Shown: positions 8,133 through 18,736, counted from the first letter of the stretch. The stretch is DNA of 64,000 nt from Rhodoplanes sp. Z2-YC6860 (GCF_001579845.1 NZ_CP007440.1:434001-498000), one strand, 5' to 3'. Notes: generated by a model not told the origin, from the sequence alone. Translations and numbers: made by a program.

Positions 8133-8721
8133 ACAGGCCCGGGCCGACATCGCCCGCAGACGAAAGCGCTGGCGATCCTGGCAGGCCGGTCTCGATCCAC
8201 GGCGTTTGGTCTTCATCGACGAAACCTGGATCAAGACCAGCATGGCCCCACTGCGCGGATGGGGACGCAAGGGCGATCGCCTGCGAGCTTACGCGCCGCA
8301 TGGTCATTGGCGGACGCTGACCTTCCTCGGCGCGCTCCGCCACGACGGCCTCACAGCCCCTTGCGTGTTCGATGGCCCGATCAACGGCGAGTGCTTCCGA
8401 GCCTATGTCCAGCAGCAACTCGTTCCCGCACTGAAGGCCGGCGATATTGTCGTCATGGACAACCTCGGAAGCCACAAGGCTGCCGTGCTGCGACAGATCA
8501 TAAGAGCAGCCGGAGCCAGGCTCTGGTACCTGCCGCCCTACTCGCCGGACCTCAATCCGATCGAGCAGGCCTTCGCCAAGATCAAACATTGGATGCGCAT
8601 GGCTCAAAGGCGCACCATCGACGATGTCTGGCGCCAAATCGGCAGCCTCGTCACAACCATAGGCCCCCGCGAATGCAGCAACTACTTCGCAAACGCCGGA
8701 TACGCTTCCGTCAAATTGTGA
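8110..8721 (+). CDS. IS630-family transposase, second frame (DDE catalytic part)
   Basis: This frame continues after the A8 run as KKTLFALEQARADIARRR and contains the DDE triad: Asp in FIDETW, Asp in VMDNLGSHK and Glu in PDLNPIEQAF. The shift needed is +1, or equivalently loss of one A (or gain of two) in an A8 homopolymer, so transcript slippage or programmed frameshifting are both possible. The TGA stop lies inside the right inverted repeat. An independent start at 8068 is possible but would lack a ribosome binding site. Confidence 0.88.
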   Translation, partial: KKTLFALEQARADIARRRKRWRSWQAGLDPRRLVFIDETWIKTSMAPLRGWGRKGDRLRAYAPHGHWRTLTFLGALRHDGLTAPCVFDGPINGECFRAYVQQQLVPALKAGDIVVMDNLGSHKAAVLRQIIRAAGARLWYLPPYSPDLNPIEQAFAKIKHWMRMAQRRTIDDVWRQIGSLVTTIGPRECSNYFANAGYASVKL

Positions 8722-8737
8722 ACCGCTCTAGCACCCG

Positions 8738-8841
8738 GTCATTCCGGGGCCGCACGAAGTGCGGAACCCGGAATCCAGAAACATCGGGGCTTCCTCTTTG
8801 TCTGGATTCCGGGTTCGCGCTGACGCGCGCCCCGGAATGAC
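8738..8841. repeat. Palindromic repeat, copy 1 (GTCATTCCGGGGC family)
   Basis: The outer arms are GTCATTCCGGGGC and GCCCCGGAATGAC. Inner arms AACCCGGAATCCAG and CTGGATTCCGGGTT surround a variable loop. A second copy of the same architecture is at 44284-44389. It sits between the IS right end and the 3' end of the leftward CMD gene, where it could form a long stem in RNA of either strand. Confidence 0.88.
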
Positions 8842-8854
8842 GGAGGCTGACGGC

Positions 8855-9517
8855 CTACTCCGCCGCTGCGGTTTGCGGCTTCGGCGTGCTCTTGGCCCAG
8901 TAGTCCGGCTGCGCCTTGGACTTCTTCAACGCATCTTCGGTTTCGAAACCAGGCGCCATCGAGCCATCGAGGCCAGCCAGGATCTGATGATGCTCGATGT
9001 TGAGGGTGCGCAGCCAACGCTGCTGCCCCATCGTCAGCGCGATGAAGTAGCCGATCTCGACCAGCTCCGGTTCGCTGAAGTGCTTGTGCAGCCGGGCCCA
9101 GAATTTGTCGTCGACCGGCAGGTCCCAGGTGATGGCCTCGGCGTACGACAGCGCGGCCTTCTGCTTGTCATCGTAGCGTGTCGAGGTCTCGAAGTTGATC
9201 AGGTCCTTGACGTGATCCTCGATCACCTCGCCGGCATTGGCGGCCTTGATCGAGCGCTGGTTGCCGCAGAATTCGCACAGCACCGAACGCGACACGTAGA
9301 GCCGGCAAAGCTCTTTAACGCCGTGATCGGCGACGCCGGTGTGGAATACGTCGCGCCAGGAATTCGCGAACGACCAGAACACCGCGGGCACATGGGCGCG
9401 GATCGCCTGGCTTTCGGGCCGCGGCGTGCCGTAGGTGCGGCAGCGCTCCAGCTCCGCAAGCATCGCGGCGTCTTTCATGGTCTTGGGATCGATATAGCTG
9501 ATGTATGGCTTGCTCAT
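8855..9517 (-). CDS. Carboxymuconolactone decarboxylase (CMD/AhpD-like) family protein
   Basis: This 220-residue all-helical protein has an AhpD-like CxxC pair at Cys81 and Cys84 (SVLCEFCGNQRS), inside a conserved helix after VKELCRLYVS. AhpD-type proteins use such a pair for thiol redox or peroxide reduction. The histidine usually following the second cysteine is not obvious here, so peroxidase activity is uncertain. The C-terminal tail is Ala/Pro/Lys-rich and probably disordered. It is a stand-alone gene with a repeat behind it. Confidence 0.75.
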   Translation of the reverse strand: MSKPYISYIDPKTMKDAAMLAELERCRTYGTPRPESQAIRAHVPAVFWSFANSWRDVFHTGVADHGVKELCRLYVSRSVLCEFCGNQRSIKAANAGEVIEDHVKDLINFETSTRYDDKQKAALSYAEAITWDLPVDDKFWARLHKHFSEPELVEIGYFIALTMGQQRWLRTLNIEHHQILAGLDGSMAPGFETEDALKKSKAQPDYWAKSTPKPQTAAAE

Positions 9518-9904
9518 GAGACCGGCCTTTTGTTTTTGCCCGGCGGGGCATGCTTAATCGCCGTTAGGCATAGTGCCGCAACGGGCAGGTCCATTCAACA
9601 ATATGCATTGCCGCGCCCGATATGGGCGTGAGCCCAACGGTCACGATGGTTACGATTGGCTTGCGGGGCTCGATGAGAGCAGCCCGAAAACATCCGGCTG
9701 CGATTAAGGTTTCTCGTTTCTTTGCGAGTTGCGCATTCAATTCAAATGCAAATTCGCGCTCTCAGCTTTCATAAAGAATATCGCTTCAAGCAATCTTCAT
9801 CATAGCGGGATTTGCGGAATTCACTTCACCAATCCGATACCTCCGACTTCGATATTGCCTCTGAAGAGAACGCAAGAACTCAGGCGTCAATCAGGGGAAC
9901 TGCT
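9518..9904. other. Leader region of the tad/cpa locus
   Basis: No gene is convincing in these 387 bases. The part from about 9700 to 9850 is clearly more AT-rich than its surroundings and probably holds the cpaB promoter. An open frame in phase with cpaB extends back to 9812, but an AGGGGA ribosome binding site favours the GTG at 9905. I see no clear sigma-70 pair and no full CtrA site. Confidence 0.5.
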
Positions 9905-10783
9905 GTGCGGAAAAGCACAATCGTCATGATCGCCTTCGCCGTGATGTTCGGCCTGCTGGCGGTGTTCGTGGCGCAGACTTGGCTCAACAGTGCTGCTGAG
10001 CAGCGCATGCGGAGCCTTGAGGCCGCCAACAGCAAGAAGCCCGTCGCGACGCGCACCATTGTAGTGGCGGCGAAGCCACTGCGCTTCGGCAACGAGGTGA
10101 CGGCGGACGCCCTGCGCGAAGTGTCGTGGCCGGAGGGTTCGCTGACCAGCGGCACCTTCGCCAAGATCAATGACATTGTCGGCGGCGGCAAGCGCGTGGC
10201 GCTCAGCGCCATCGAGCCGGATGAGCCGGTGCTGAGCAGCAAAATCACCGGCCCGGGCCAGCGCGCGACGCTGTCAGCGATGATCCGCGACGGACTGAAA
10301 GCCGTGACCATTCGCGTCAACGATGTCGACGGCGTCGGCGGTTTCGTGCTCCCCGGCGATCATGTTGATGTGTCGCTGACCCGGCAGATCGACAAAGGCA
10401 ACGCCACATCGGAGGTCGTGCTTCAGAACGTGCGTGTGCTGGGCATCGATCAGATGGCCGACGAGCGCATGGACAAGCCCGCGGTGGTCAAGTCGGTGAC
10501 GCTCGAGGTCGATGTGACGGGCGCGCAGAAGCTCTCGCTCGCGGCCTCGGTCGGCAGTCTGTCGCTCATGCTGCGCAGGGCCGGCGAGGCTGAAAGCCAG
10601 TTTTCGCGGCGCATCACGCTGAACGATCTCAGTGGCGCGAGCACGCCGGTCGCAAAGGAGCGCAAGGGCGGTTCCGGGCTTGCGACCGTCGCGGTGCGTC
10701 GCGCATCGACGCGAGAGGAATACAGCGTACCGATCGAAGGAATGACTGTGAATCTGCACGCCACTGCTGATGGGGATCAGTAG
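9905..10783 (+). CDS. cpaB: Tad pilus assembly protein CpaB
   Basis: CpaB/RcpC is an inner-membrane-anchored periplasmic protein that works with the secretin of the Flp (tad) pilus. The 292-residue frame from the GTG at 9905 begins VRKSTIVMIAFAVMFGLLAV, a single membrane anchor, followed by a SAF-type domain (TIVVAAKPLRFGNEVTADALREVSWPEG) and the CpaB C-terminal domain (AVTIRVNDVDGVGGFVLPGDHVDV). AGGGGA sits about 8 bases before the GTG, and starting at 9812 would add an unlikely N-terminal tail. It leads a co-directional row of tad genes. Confidence 0.9.
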   Translation: MRKSTIVMIAFAVMFGLLAVFVAQTWLNSAAEQRMRSLEAANSKKPVATRTIVVAAKPLRFGNEVTADALREVSWPEGSLTSGTFAKINDIVGGGKRVALSAIEPDEPVLSSKITGPGQRATLSAMIRDGLKAVTIRVNDVDGVGGFVLPGDHVDVSLTRQIDKGNATSEVVLQNVRVLGIDQMADERMDKPAVVKSVTLEVDVTGAQKLSLAASVGSLSLMLRRAGEAESQFSRRITLNDLSGASTPVAKERKGGSGLATVAVRRASTREEYSVPIEGMTVNLHATADGDQ

Positions 10784-10820
10784 CGGAGTGAAACCGGACG
10801 ACGGGGAAGGCCAAAACAAA

Positions 10821-12395
10821 ATGGGTGGGGTTATGGGTGTCAAATCGAGAAAGGTCCTGCGCACACTGTTCGCCGCAGCAATCCTGGCGGCCTTCGGTGC
10901 GATGAGCGCCAACGAGGCGATGGCCGAGCGGTCGATCCAGATCGGCCAGGCCAAGCGCACCGCGACCGTGACGGTCTACATCGGCAAGACCGAGGACGTG
11001 CGCACGGATACGAGCTTCGTCGAGTTGCAGGTCGGCGATCCTGAGGTGGCCGACGTCAATCCGTTGACTGACCGCTCGCTGTCCATTCTCGGCAAAAAGA
11101 ACGGCACGACACGCGTTTCCGCCTATGCGGAAGGCAAGAAGCTGATCGGCGTGTTCGACGTCGAGGTGGCCTACGACACCTCGCTGGTCAACTCCGAGAT
11201 TCAGCGCCGCTTTCCGAATGCGCGGCTCCGCGTCACGTCCGTCAACGGTCGGCTGATGCTGTCCGGCACCTCGCCCGACGGCCCGACGGTCGACAAGGCG
11301 ATGAATATCGCCAAGCAGTTCGGCTCGGACATCATCAACACGGTCGATGTGATGTCGCCGCAGCAGGTGATGCTCGAGGTGCGCTTTGTCGAGGCGAATC
11401 GGACCGCGGGCCGCGATCTCGGCGTCCAGTGGAATGTGTTCGGCTCGCGCAACCTGATGAATATCGGCAATCGTACGCCGACCAACCAGCTTCCTATCAC
11501 GAACACCGGCAACGACCTGTTTCATCAGCCCGGCGTCACAGCCGGCGGTACAAACGTTGGAAGCTCTGGGATCTCCATCTCGCCGGTTACGGTCGCTGGC
11601 GTGCTGTCGGGCACTGCGCCCTTCGGCGTGATGGTCAGCAAGATGCTGGCCGGCGGCCTGGAGATCGACGCTATCGTCAATGCGCTGGAGCAGAAGGGCG
11701 TGGCCCGCTCGCTCGCCGAGCCCAACCTCGTCGCATTGTCGGGCGACACCGCGAGCTTCCTCGCCGGTGGCGAATATCCGGTTCCGGTGCCGGGCGCGCT
11801 CGGCCAGGTCACCATCGACTACAAGCGCTACGGCGTTGGTCTGGCTTTCACGCCGACCGTGCTCGGCGGCGGTCTGATCAACCTCAAGATCGAACCTGAG
11901 GTCAGCCAGCTCGACATCACCCATCCGGTGACCGTCGCAGGCATCTCGGTGCCGCCGCTGATCGTGCGCCGCGCCTCGACCACGGTAGAGCTGCGCGACG
12001 GCCAGAGCTTCGTGATCGGCGGCCTGCTCCAGAGCAACGGGCAGAACGCGATCGAGCAGCTTCCCTGGCTCGGCGATGTGCCGGTGCTGGGCGCGTTGTT
12101 CCGCAGCACGTCATATCAGAAGAACGAGACCGACCTGGCGATCATCGTTACGCCGCGCTTGGTGCGTGCGGCGCGTCCTGGCGATGTGATCAAGACGCCT
12201 CTCGATTCGACGCTGCCGCCGAACGATGTCGATCTGTTCCTGATGGGCAAGACCGAGATCCCGCGGTCGACGGCGCGCCTGGCCGAAGGCGTGGCGGTGC
12301 GCGAATTCGCGGGCCACGTGCTCGATCTGCCCAAATATTCCTCGAAAGAGAATTCTTCGACAGGAGGCGCCCGTGTGCTCTCGGTCCGCAACTAA
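10821..12395 (+). CDS. cpaC: Tad pilus outer-membrane secretin CpaC
   Basis: CpaC/RcpA forms the outer-membrane channel for the Flp pilus. The frame from ATG 10821 has 524 residues. A signal peptide ends near SANEAMA, followed by the pilus-formation N-terminal domain (RTDTSFVELQVGDPEVADVN) and the secretin core (VMLEVRFVEANR, SLAEPNLVALSG, LRDGQSFVIGGLL, LPWLGDVPVLG). A second ATG at 10833 is possible; both keep the signal peptide. The 3' end overlaps the next gene by 23 bases, which suggests coupled translation. Confidence 0.93.
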   Translation: MGGVMGVKSRKVLRTLFAAAILAAFGAMSANEAMAERSIQIGQAKRTATVTVYIGKTEDVRTDTSFVELQVGDPEVADVNPLTDRSLSILGKKNGTTRVSAYAEGKKLIGVFDVEVAYDTSLVNSEIQRRFPNARLRVTSVNGRLMLSGTSPDGPTVDKAMNIAKQFGSDIINTVDVMSPQQVMLEVRFVEANRTAGRDLGVQWNVFGSRNLMNIGNRTPTNQLPITNTGNDLFHQPGVTAGGTNVGSSGISISPVTVAGVLSGTAPFGVMVSKMLAGGLEIDAIVNALEQKGVARSLAEPNLVALSGDTASFLAGGEYPVPVPGALGQVTIDYKRYGVGLAFTPTVLGGGLINLKIEPEVSQLDITHPVTVAGISVPPLIVRRASTTVELRDGQSFVIGGLLQSNGQNAIEQLPWLGDVPVLGALFRSTSYQKNETDLAIIVTPRLVRAARPGDVIKTPLDSTLPPNDVDLFLMGKTEIPRSTARLAEGVAVREFAGHVLDLPKYSSKENSSTGGARVLSVRN

Positions 12396-12753
12396 GGCGC
12401 TGATGCGAGGCCTGCTGCTCGGCACGACGCTGGGCCTAACGCTTGGCGGCTGCTCCGACCTCTACTTCGACCGCCGCGACACCATCTCGCTCGTGTCGGG
12501 CGAGGCGATGGCGTCCAACCGGGCGACGATGGCGATCGATCCGTGGCCTGTGGCGAGCGGCCGTAACAACGTCGCTTACAACGGCGAGAAAGCGCAGGTC
12601 GCATCCGAACGTTATCGCACCGGCCGCGTGATCCCACCGGTCAACGCCACGACCAGTTCGGCGGTCTACAGCCACGCAGCGCAGCAGGCGCAGTCCACGG
12701 CCAACAGCCAGGCTTCATCGGCGCCGAACAGCAGCACCAACGGAACCAAGTAA
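12373..12753 (+). CDS. Small tad-locus lipoprotein in the cpaD position
   Basis: The GTG start at 12373 has a strong AGGAGG 6 bases upstream. The 126-residue product has a lipoprotein signal with lipobox LGGC (Cys27). The mature part starts SDLYFDRRDTISLVSGEAMASNRATMAIDPWP and ends in a Ser/Ala/Asn/Gln-rich tail. It occupies the place of CpaD between secretin and CpaE but is much shorter than typical CpaD. A pilotin or secretin-assembly role is an inference from its position only. Confidence 0.8.
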   Translation: MCSRSATKALMRGLLLGTTLGLTLGGCSDLYFDRRDTISLVSGEAMASNRATMAIDPWPVASGRNNVAYNGEKAQVASERYRTGRVIPPVNATTSSAVYSHAAQQAQSTANSQASSAPNSSTNGTK

Positions 12754-12791
12754 CTGCCCGGCGGGCAAAAAACTAAGAAACGGATTAACCA

Positions 12792-14003
12792 ATGAACAGG
12801 GTGTCGAGCGGCGCGAGCAGAACCTGCGTGGCGGTGTTGACCGCGGACGCCGCGTTCGAGCAGTCGCTGCGTGCAACCTTCGGTACCGGCGGACAGATCG
12901 AGCTGCGCGTCATCTCCGGCTCGATTTCGACCGCCGCGGATTTAGTCACCGACGATCTCACCGTCGTCATCGTTGATCTCGATGCCGGCCGGCCCGAGGA
13001 GATGCAAGCGCTGGAGCGGCTGATGCTGCGCGCCAGCCTGCCGCCCGTGGTGGTGGTTGCGCAGAACTTCGATGCCGACGTCGCGCGCAGTCTGCTGCAG
13101 ATACGGGTCGCAGACTTTCTGGTTAAACCGGTTCAGCCGGTGGAGCTGGTACGGACTTGCGCCCGTGTGGCGCGTTCCAAGGGCGCCGAAACGACAGAGG
13201 CGCAGATCTACACCTTCATTCCGGCAGTGGGCGGCGCGGGCGTCACCACCCTGGCGATTCAGACGGCGCTCTTGCTCCTCAACAGCGGCCAGCGTTCGCG
13301 GCCGAGCACCTGCCTGGTCGATCTCGATTTTCAGCACGGCGCTTGTGCCGACTATCTCGATCTCGAGCCGCGCCTCGAGCTGAAGGAGATCGAGCATAGG
13401 CCGGAGCGGCTCGACCGCCAGCTTCTCGAAATCATGCTGTCGCATCATTCCTCCGGCCTGGAGGTGATCGCCGCGCCGAACCGGCCGGCCGAGATGCGCT
13501 CGTTCGATCCCGACATGGTGACGCGGCTGCTTGATCTCGTGTCATCGCATTTCGACTACGTCGTCATCGACATGCCGCGCACATGGTTCTCCTGGACCGA
13601 CAGCGTACTGCTCGGAACCAACAAGCTGTTCATCGTCAGCGAAATGACGGTGCCGAGCCTCAAGCAGGCGAGAGGGCTGGTCGGCGCAATCCGCGAGCGG
13701 CTCGGCGACGGCCCGCAGCCGCAGGTGATCGTAAACCGCTTCGAGCAGCGCATGTTCGAAGCTGGATTGAAGAAATCGGATGTCGAACAGGCGCTCGGCG
13801 ATGACTTCGCCGGCACCGTGCCGAACAACTATCGGCTGGTGCGCGAGGCCATCGATCGCGGCGTGCCGATCGACGAGGTCAAGCCGGGCAACAACATCTC
13901 GGTTCAGCTCAAGAAGCTGATGATTCCGCAGCAGGCCGCGAAGGCGGCTTCTGCTGACGCGCAAGGGTTGATGAAAAGACTGTCGCTGTCGATTGCGAAA
14001 TAA
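12792..14003 (+). CDS. cpaE: Tad pilus localisation protein CpaE (MinD/ParA-like)
   Basis: CpaE/TadZ marks the cell pole where the Flp apparatus assembles. The 403-residue protein has an N-terminal receiver-like domain (residues about 10-125, VVIVDLDAG, ADFLVKPV) and a C-terminal ParA/MinD-like domain. The deviant Walker A loop reads VGGAGVTT at 146-153, so neither of the lysines of the KGGxGKT motif is present. The Walker B-type region is FDYVVIDMPRTW. Weak or absent ATP hydrolysis is therefore possible. It lies between the cpaD-position lipoprotein and cpaF. Confidence 0.9.
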   Translation: MNRVSSGASRTCVAVLTADAAFEQSLRATFGTGGQIELRVISGSISTAADLVTDDLTVVIVDLDAGRPEEMQALERLMLRASLPPVVVVAQNFDADVARSLLQIRVADFLVKPVQPVELVRTCARVARSKGAETTEAQIYTFIPAVGGAGVTTLAIQTALLLLNSGQRSRPSTCLVDLDFQHGACADYLDLEPRLELKEIEHRPERLDRQLLEIMLSHHSSGLEVIAAPNRPAEMRSFDPDMVTRLLDLVSSHFDYVVIDMPRTWFSWTDSVLLGTNKLFIVSEMTVPSLKQARGLVGAIRERLGDGPQPQVIVNRFEQRMFEAGLKKSDVEQALGDDFAGTVPNNYRLVREAIDRGVPIDEVKPGNNISVQLKKLMIPQQAAKAASADAQGLMKRLSLSIAK

Positions 14004-14048
14004 GCGCCGTTGAAGGCGCGGCACTTCTGACCACGGATAGATGTCATC

Positions 14049-15490
<1,442 letters not shown>

Positions 15491-15494
<4 letters not shown>

Positions 15495-16465
15495 GCATGC
15501 TGACGGATATCAGCCCGGTCTACATGGTCTACCTGCTCGTGGCGCTGGCCGCGGGCCTGTTCGTCGAGGGTCTCTATCTGCTGGTCGTCCCGGCGCGGTC
15601 GTATCGCAAGAACGTCAACCGGCGTCTCAAGCTGATGGACAACCAGCCGAACCGCGAGACGATCCTGGTGCAGCTTCGTCGCGAGCGTGGACTGACCAGC
15701 GGCGGCGATTATCGTTTGCCGCTCGTGTCGCTCAATCGGTTGATCCTTCAGTCGGGGCTCTCCATTGGTATCGGAAAGTTCGCGATCTACAGCGGCGTGT
15801 TCGCGTTGATCGTGTTCGCTGCGCTGATGGTGATTCGCGGCGATCTTGTTGAGGCATGGGGCGGCGGCTTGTTCTGCTGCACCTTGTTGCCGCTGTTGGT
15901 GTTGAAGTTCAAGCGTGGCCGCCGCCAGAAACGGTTCGGCGCGCAGTTCCCGGACGCGCTCGATATCATCGTGCGAAGCCTGAGAGCCGGCCATCCGGTT
16001 CCGATCGCCATCAACATGGTGGCGCGCGAAATGGCCGATCCGATCGGCAGCGAGTTCGGCACCGTGGCCGACGAGATCACCTATGGAGCCGATCTCGAGA
16101 CCGCGATGCGCAACCTTTATTTCCGCATCGGACAGGAAGATCTGCCGCTGTTCGTGACCGCAGTAGCGATCCAGAGCTCGACCGGCGGCAATCTCGGCGA
16201 AATTCTTGAAAACCTGTCGGGCGTGATCCGGCAGCGGTTCAAGATGCGGCGAAAAATCCGCGCGCTCGCCTCGGAAGGTCGCGCGTCAGCGATGATTCTG
16301 TCGTCGCTGCCGATCGTCATATTCCTGCTGGTTCAACTGGTCACGCCGGATTTCTATGCGAGCGTCTGGCACGAAAGCCTGACCAAACTCGCGCTTGCCG
16401 GAGCTGGAGCCTGGATGGGCATCGGGAACCTGATCATGTTCCGCATGGTCAACTTCAAGATCTGA
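15491..16465 (+). CDS. tadB: Tad inner-membrane platform protein TadB
   Basis: TadB forms the membrane platform with TadC for pilin extrusion. The ATG at 15491 overlaps the cpaF stop and gives 324 residues; an upstream extension of the open frame runs antilogous through cpaF and is not real. N-terminal membrane segments (VYMVYLLVALAAGLFVEGLYLLVV and further pairs) precede a cytoplasmic GspF/T2SF domain (FPDALDIIVRSLRAGHPVPIAI, SSTGGNLGEILENLSGVIRQR). C-terminal membrane segments follow. Confidence 0.92.
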
Positions 16466-16480
16466 CCGGGACGTCGATTC

Positions 16481-17431
16481 ATGGACGCAGTGGACCTCTT
16501 CCTGGCAGACGGCAACTCCACCCTGGTGGCGGTTCTGGTGTTTCTGGCCGCCGGCACTTTGGCCTTCAGCGTGATGGCTGTGATCCGCGTCCAGGGTGCG
16601 GTGAGGCGGCGCGCCGCCACCATCAGCCGCGGCGATTTCAATGCGCCGCCCGGCGCACGCTCGCTGCGCCACTCCAGCGCGAAGGCTGCGCAACGCGTCA
16701 TCGATTACACCAGCAAGCACTATTCGACCGGCAACAGCGAGGAGGCCAAGGTGCTTCGCCGCCGGCTGATCCAGGCCGGCATCTACGATCAGCAGGCCGT
16801 GGCCTATTTCTTCCTTGGCCGGACCGGGCTCGCCGTTGGACTTGCGATACTCGCGTTCTTCTTCCTGCCGATCGAGCAAGGCACGACGCCGTACTGGCTG
16901 CTCATCGTCGCTGCCGGCGTCGCCGGCTATCTCGCGCCAAGCCTCTATATCGACAATCGCATCAAGAAGCGGAAGGCCGAACACCAGTCCGGCTTCCCGG
17001 ATTTCATGGATCTCCTGGTGGTCTGCGCCGATGCGGGGCTGAGCATGGAGGCCTCACTCGATCGCGTCGGGCGAGAGCTTGGCGATTCCTATCCGTCACT
17101 CACCGCCAACATCCACATGGCCTGTCTCGAAATCCGCGCCGGCCGCACCATGAGCGAGGCACTGGAGCATCTTGGCGATCGGCTCGGAATCGAGGAGGCG
17201 CGATCGTTCTCGACGCTGATCCAGCAGTCGGAGGAACTCGGCTCAAGCATCACCGACGCACTGCGGGTCTATTCCGACGACATGCGTCACAAGCGGCTCT
17301 CGCGCGCCGAGGAGAAGGCTTACAGCCTTCCCGCCAAGCTCGCGGTGCCGATGATGCTCTGCATTTTTCCGGTGCTGTTTGTGGTCATCCTCTTGCCGGT
17401 GTTCGTGAAGCTGTACCTCGGCAACTATTAG
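16481..17431 (+). CDS. tadC: Tad inner-membrane platform protein TadC
   Basis: TadC is the partner of TadB. The 316-residue protein has an N-terminal membrane segment (about 14-35), two central ones (about 107-150), a GspF domain (GFPDFMDLLVVCADAGLSMEASLDRV, QQSEELGSSITDALRVYSDDMR) and a C-terminal membrane helix. It starts 15 bases after tadB in the same operon. Confidence 0.93.
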   Translation: MDAVDLFLADGNSTLVAVLVFLAAGTLAFSVMAVIRVQGAVRRRAATISRGDFNAPPGARSLRHSSAKAAQRVIDYTSKHYSTGNSEEAKVLRRRLIQAGIYDQQAVAYFFLGRTGLAVGLAILAFFFLPIEQGTTPYWLLIVAAGVAGYLAPSLYIDNRIKKRKAEHQSGFPDFMDLLVVCADAGLSMEASLDRVGRELGDSYPSLTANIHMACLEIRAGRTMSEALEHLGDRLGIEEARSFSTLIQQSEELGSSITDALRVYSDDMRHKRLSRAEEKAYSLPAKLAVPMMLCIFPVLFVVILLPVFVKLYLGNY

Positions 17432-17556
17432 GGACGCCGTTGCAGTTCGCTTATTCCGAAGCGATTTCAAATATTTAATAAAAGACTTAGGGCCGCGTTC
17501 AGCACAGCGAAATCTTAACCATCCTGCCCTAGCTTCGGTCCATCCGGAGCGTGTTG

Positions 17557-18177
17557 ATGCGTATCAGAGTGGGTCGGGTTGCGTGCGCGGCCGCGTGTCT
17601 GTTGTGGCTCGCGGGCTGCGAGACCACATCCACGACCAATCCCCTGACCAAGCTCTCCGACAGTCTACCGTCACTGTCCGGCTCAAAGGCCGCCGCCGAC
17701 AACGACACCACCGGCTCGGTCGACAAGCCGCCGGGCGAGCAAAGCGGCGGGTTCAGCAATCTCGGCACACCGCCGCCGCTCACGCCCGAGCTGTTGGGTT
17801 CGGACCCGAATGACGATCTGGCGATTGGCAAGAAATACTATCGTCAGGGCAGCTACGGGCTCGCCGAGCGGCACTTCCGCAAGGCAGTGGAACTCCATCC
17901 CCGCGACGCCGAATCCTGGGTCGGCCTGGCCGCGGCCTACGATCAGTTGCGCCGTTTCGATCTCGCTGACCGCGCTTATGCGCAAGTGATCAAGCTGATC
18001 GGCGAGACGCCCGAGGTCATGAACAATCTCGGCTATTCCTACATGCTGCGCAGCGACTATCGCCGTGCCCGCGCCACCCTGCTCGCCGCACGCGCCAAAG
18101 CACCGAACGATCCGCATGTCTCGGCCAACCTGAAGATGCTCGATCAGGCCGAGCGCAAGACCAAGGGCATCAATTAA
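17557..18177 (+). CDS. tadD: TPR lipoprotein TadD
   Basis: TadD is a pilotin-like lipoprotein for secretin assembly. GGAG at 17546-17549 has the right spacing for the ATG at 17557 rather than the in-frame GTG at 17551. The 206-residue product has a lipobox LAGC (Cys21), a Ser/Thr/Asp-rich linker and then about three TPR units (IGKKYYRQGSYGLAERHFRKA, WVGLAAAYDQLRRFDLADRAY, NNLGYSYMLRSDYRRARATL). It is separated from tadC by 125 bases, so it may have its own promoter. Confidence 0.87.
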   Translation: MRIRVGRVACAAACLLWLAGCETTSTTNPLTKLSDSLPSLSGSKAAADNDTTGSVDKPPGEQSGGFSNLGTPPPLTPELLGSDPNDDLAIGKKYYRQGSYGLAERHFRKAVELHPRDAESWVGLAAAYDQLRRFDLADRAYAQVIKLIGETPEVMNNLGYSYMLRSDYRRARATLLAARAKAPNDPHVSANLKMLDQAERKTKGIN

Positions 18178-18268
18178 ATTCCGTCCATCTGGACGGCTGG
18201 TGGATGCGGGGTCGATTGCGACTCGCGGACTGGGCCCCCAATATTGTCGGGAGAGGCCGGAGTTCAAG

Positions 18269-18736
18269 ATGTTCGACGCGATCAGGAATTTTGTCGCTGA
18301 GCTTGCAAACGGCGACGGACAGTCCGGTGTTCTCGGTGATGACGAATTCCGCGTCGCCTATGCGGCGCTGCTGGTCCATGCCGCGGCGATTGATGGTGCG
18401 ATTTCGGACCGTGAGCGCATCAAGCTCAAAGGTCTTTTGATGCAACGCTTCGAGCTCGATGACGGGGCTGCAGCCGATCTGATCGCGCGCGCGACTGCGG
18501 CTGACGAGCGTGCGGTTGACCTCTATCACTTCACCCGGCTCCTCAACGAACGCCTCGACGAGGCCGGCAGATTGCGCATGATCGAGACGATGTGGACCGT
18601 GGCCTATGCGGACGGCGCGTTATCCGACTACGAGAGCAATCTGATTTGGCGCGTCGCCGACCTCCTTGGCGTGTCCCAAGAAGAACGCGTGGCGTTGCGT
18701 CAGCGTGCGGCTGCCGAGCAGGGCAGCCCGGCATGA
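18269..18736 (+). CDS. TerB-like protein
   Basis: This 155-residue all-helical protein carries a TerB fold: AALLVHAAAIDGAISDRERIKLKGLL and a second acidic half MIETMWTVAYADGALSDYESNLIWRVADLLG. TerB-family proteins bind divalent metals through such acidic residues; the name comes from tellurite resistance, but stand-alone copies are widespread and of unclear role. GGAG lies 8 bases before the ATG. Its TGA overlaps the start of the following SDR gene (ATGA), so the two are coupled. Confidence 0.85.
   Translation: MFDAIRNFVAELANGDGQSGVLGDDEFRVAYAALLVHAAAIDGAISDRERIKLKGLLMQRFELDDGAAADLIARATAADERAVDLYHFTRLLNERLDEAGRLRMIETMWTVAYADGALSDYESNLIWRVADLLGVSQEERVALRQRAAAEQGSPA

Larger units (their letters stand above)
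7682..8728 (+). mobile_element. Complete IS630-family insertion sequence (1047 bp)
   Basis: The element has 11-bp terminal inverted repeats, GAGCGGTTCAC at 7682-7692 and GTGAACCGCTC at 8718-8728. A TA dinucleotide flanks each end (7680-7681 and 8729-8730), the hallmark of IS630/Tc1 insertion. Inside are two overlapping transposase frames joined by an A8 slippery run. A 9-bp hairpin (7743-7751 with 7762-7770) encloses a GGAG just before the transposase ATG. Intact ends and frames suggest a recent insertion. Confidence 0.93.

Noticed and set aside
17516-17523. TTAACCAT as a CtrA half-site upstream of tadD
   Set aside because: No second TTAA half lies 7 bases away; an 8-base match alone is too weak.
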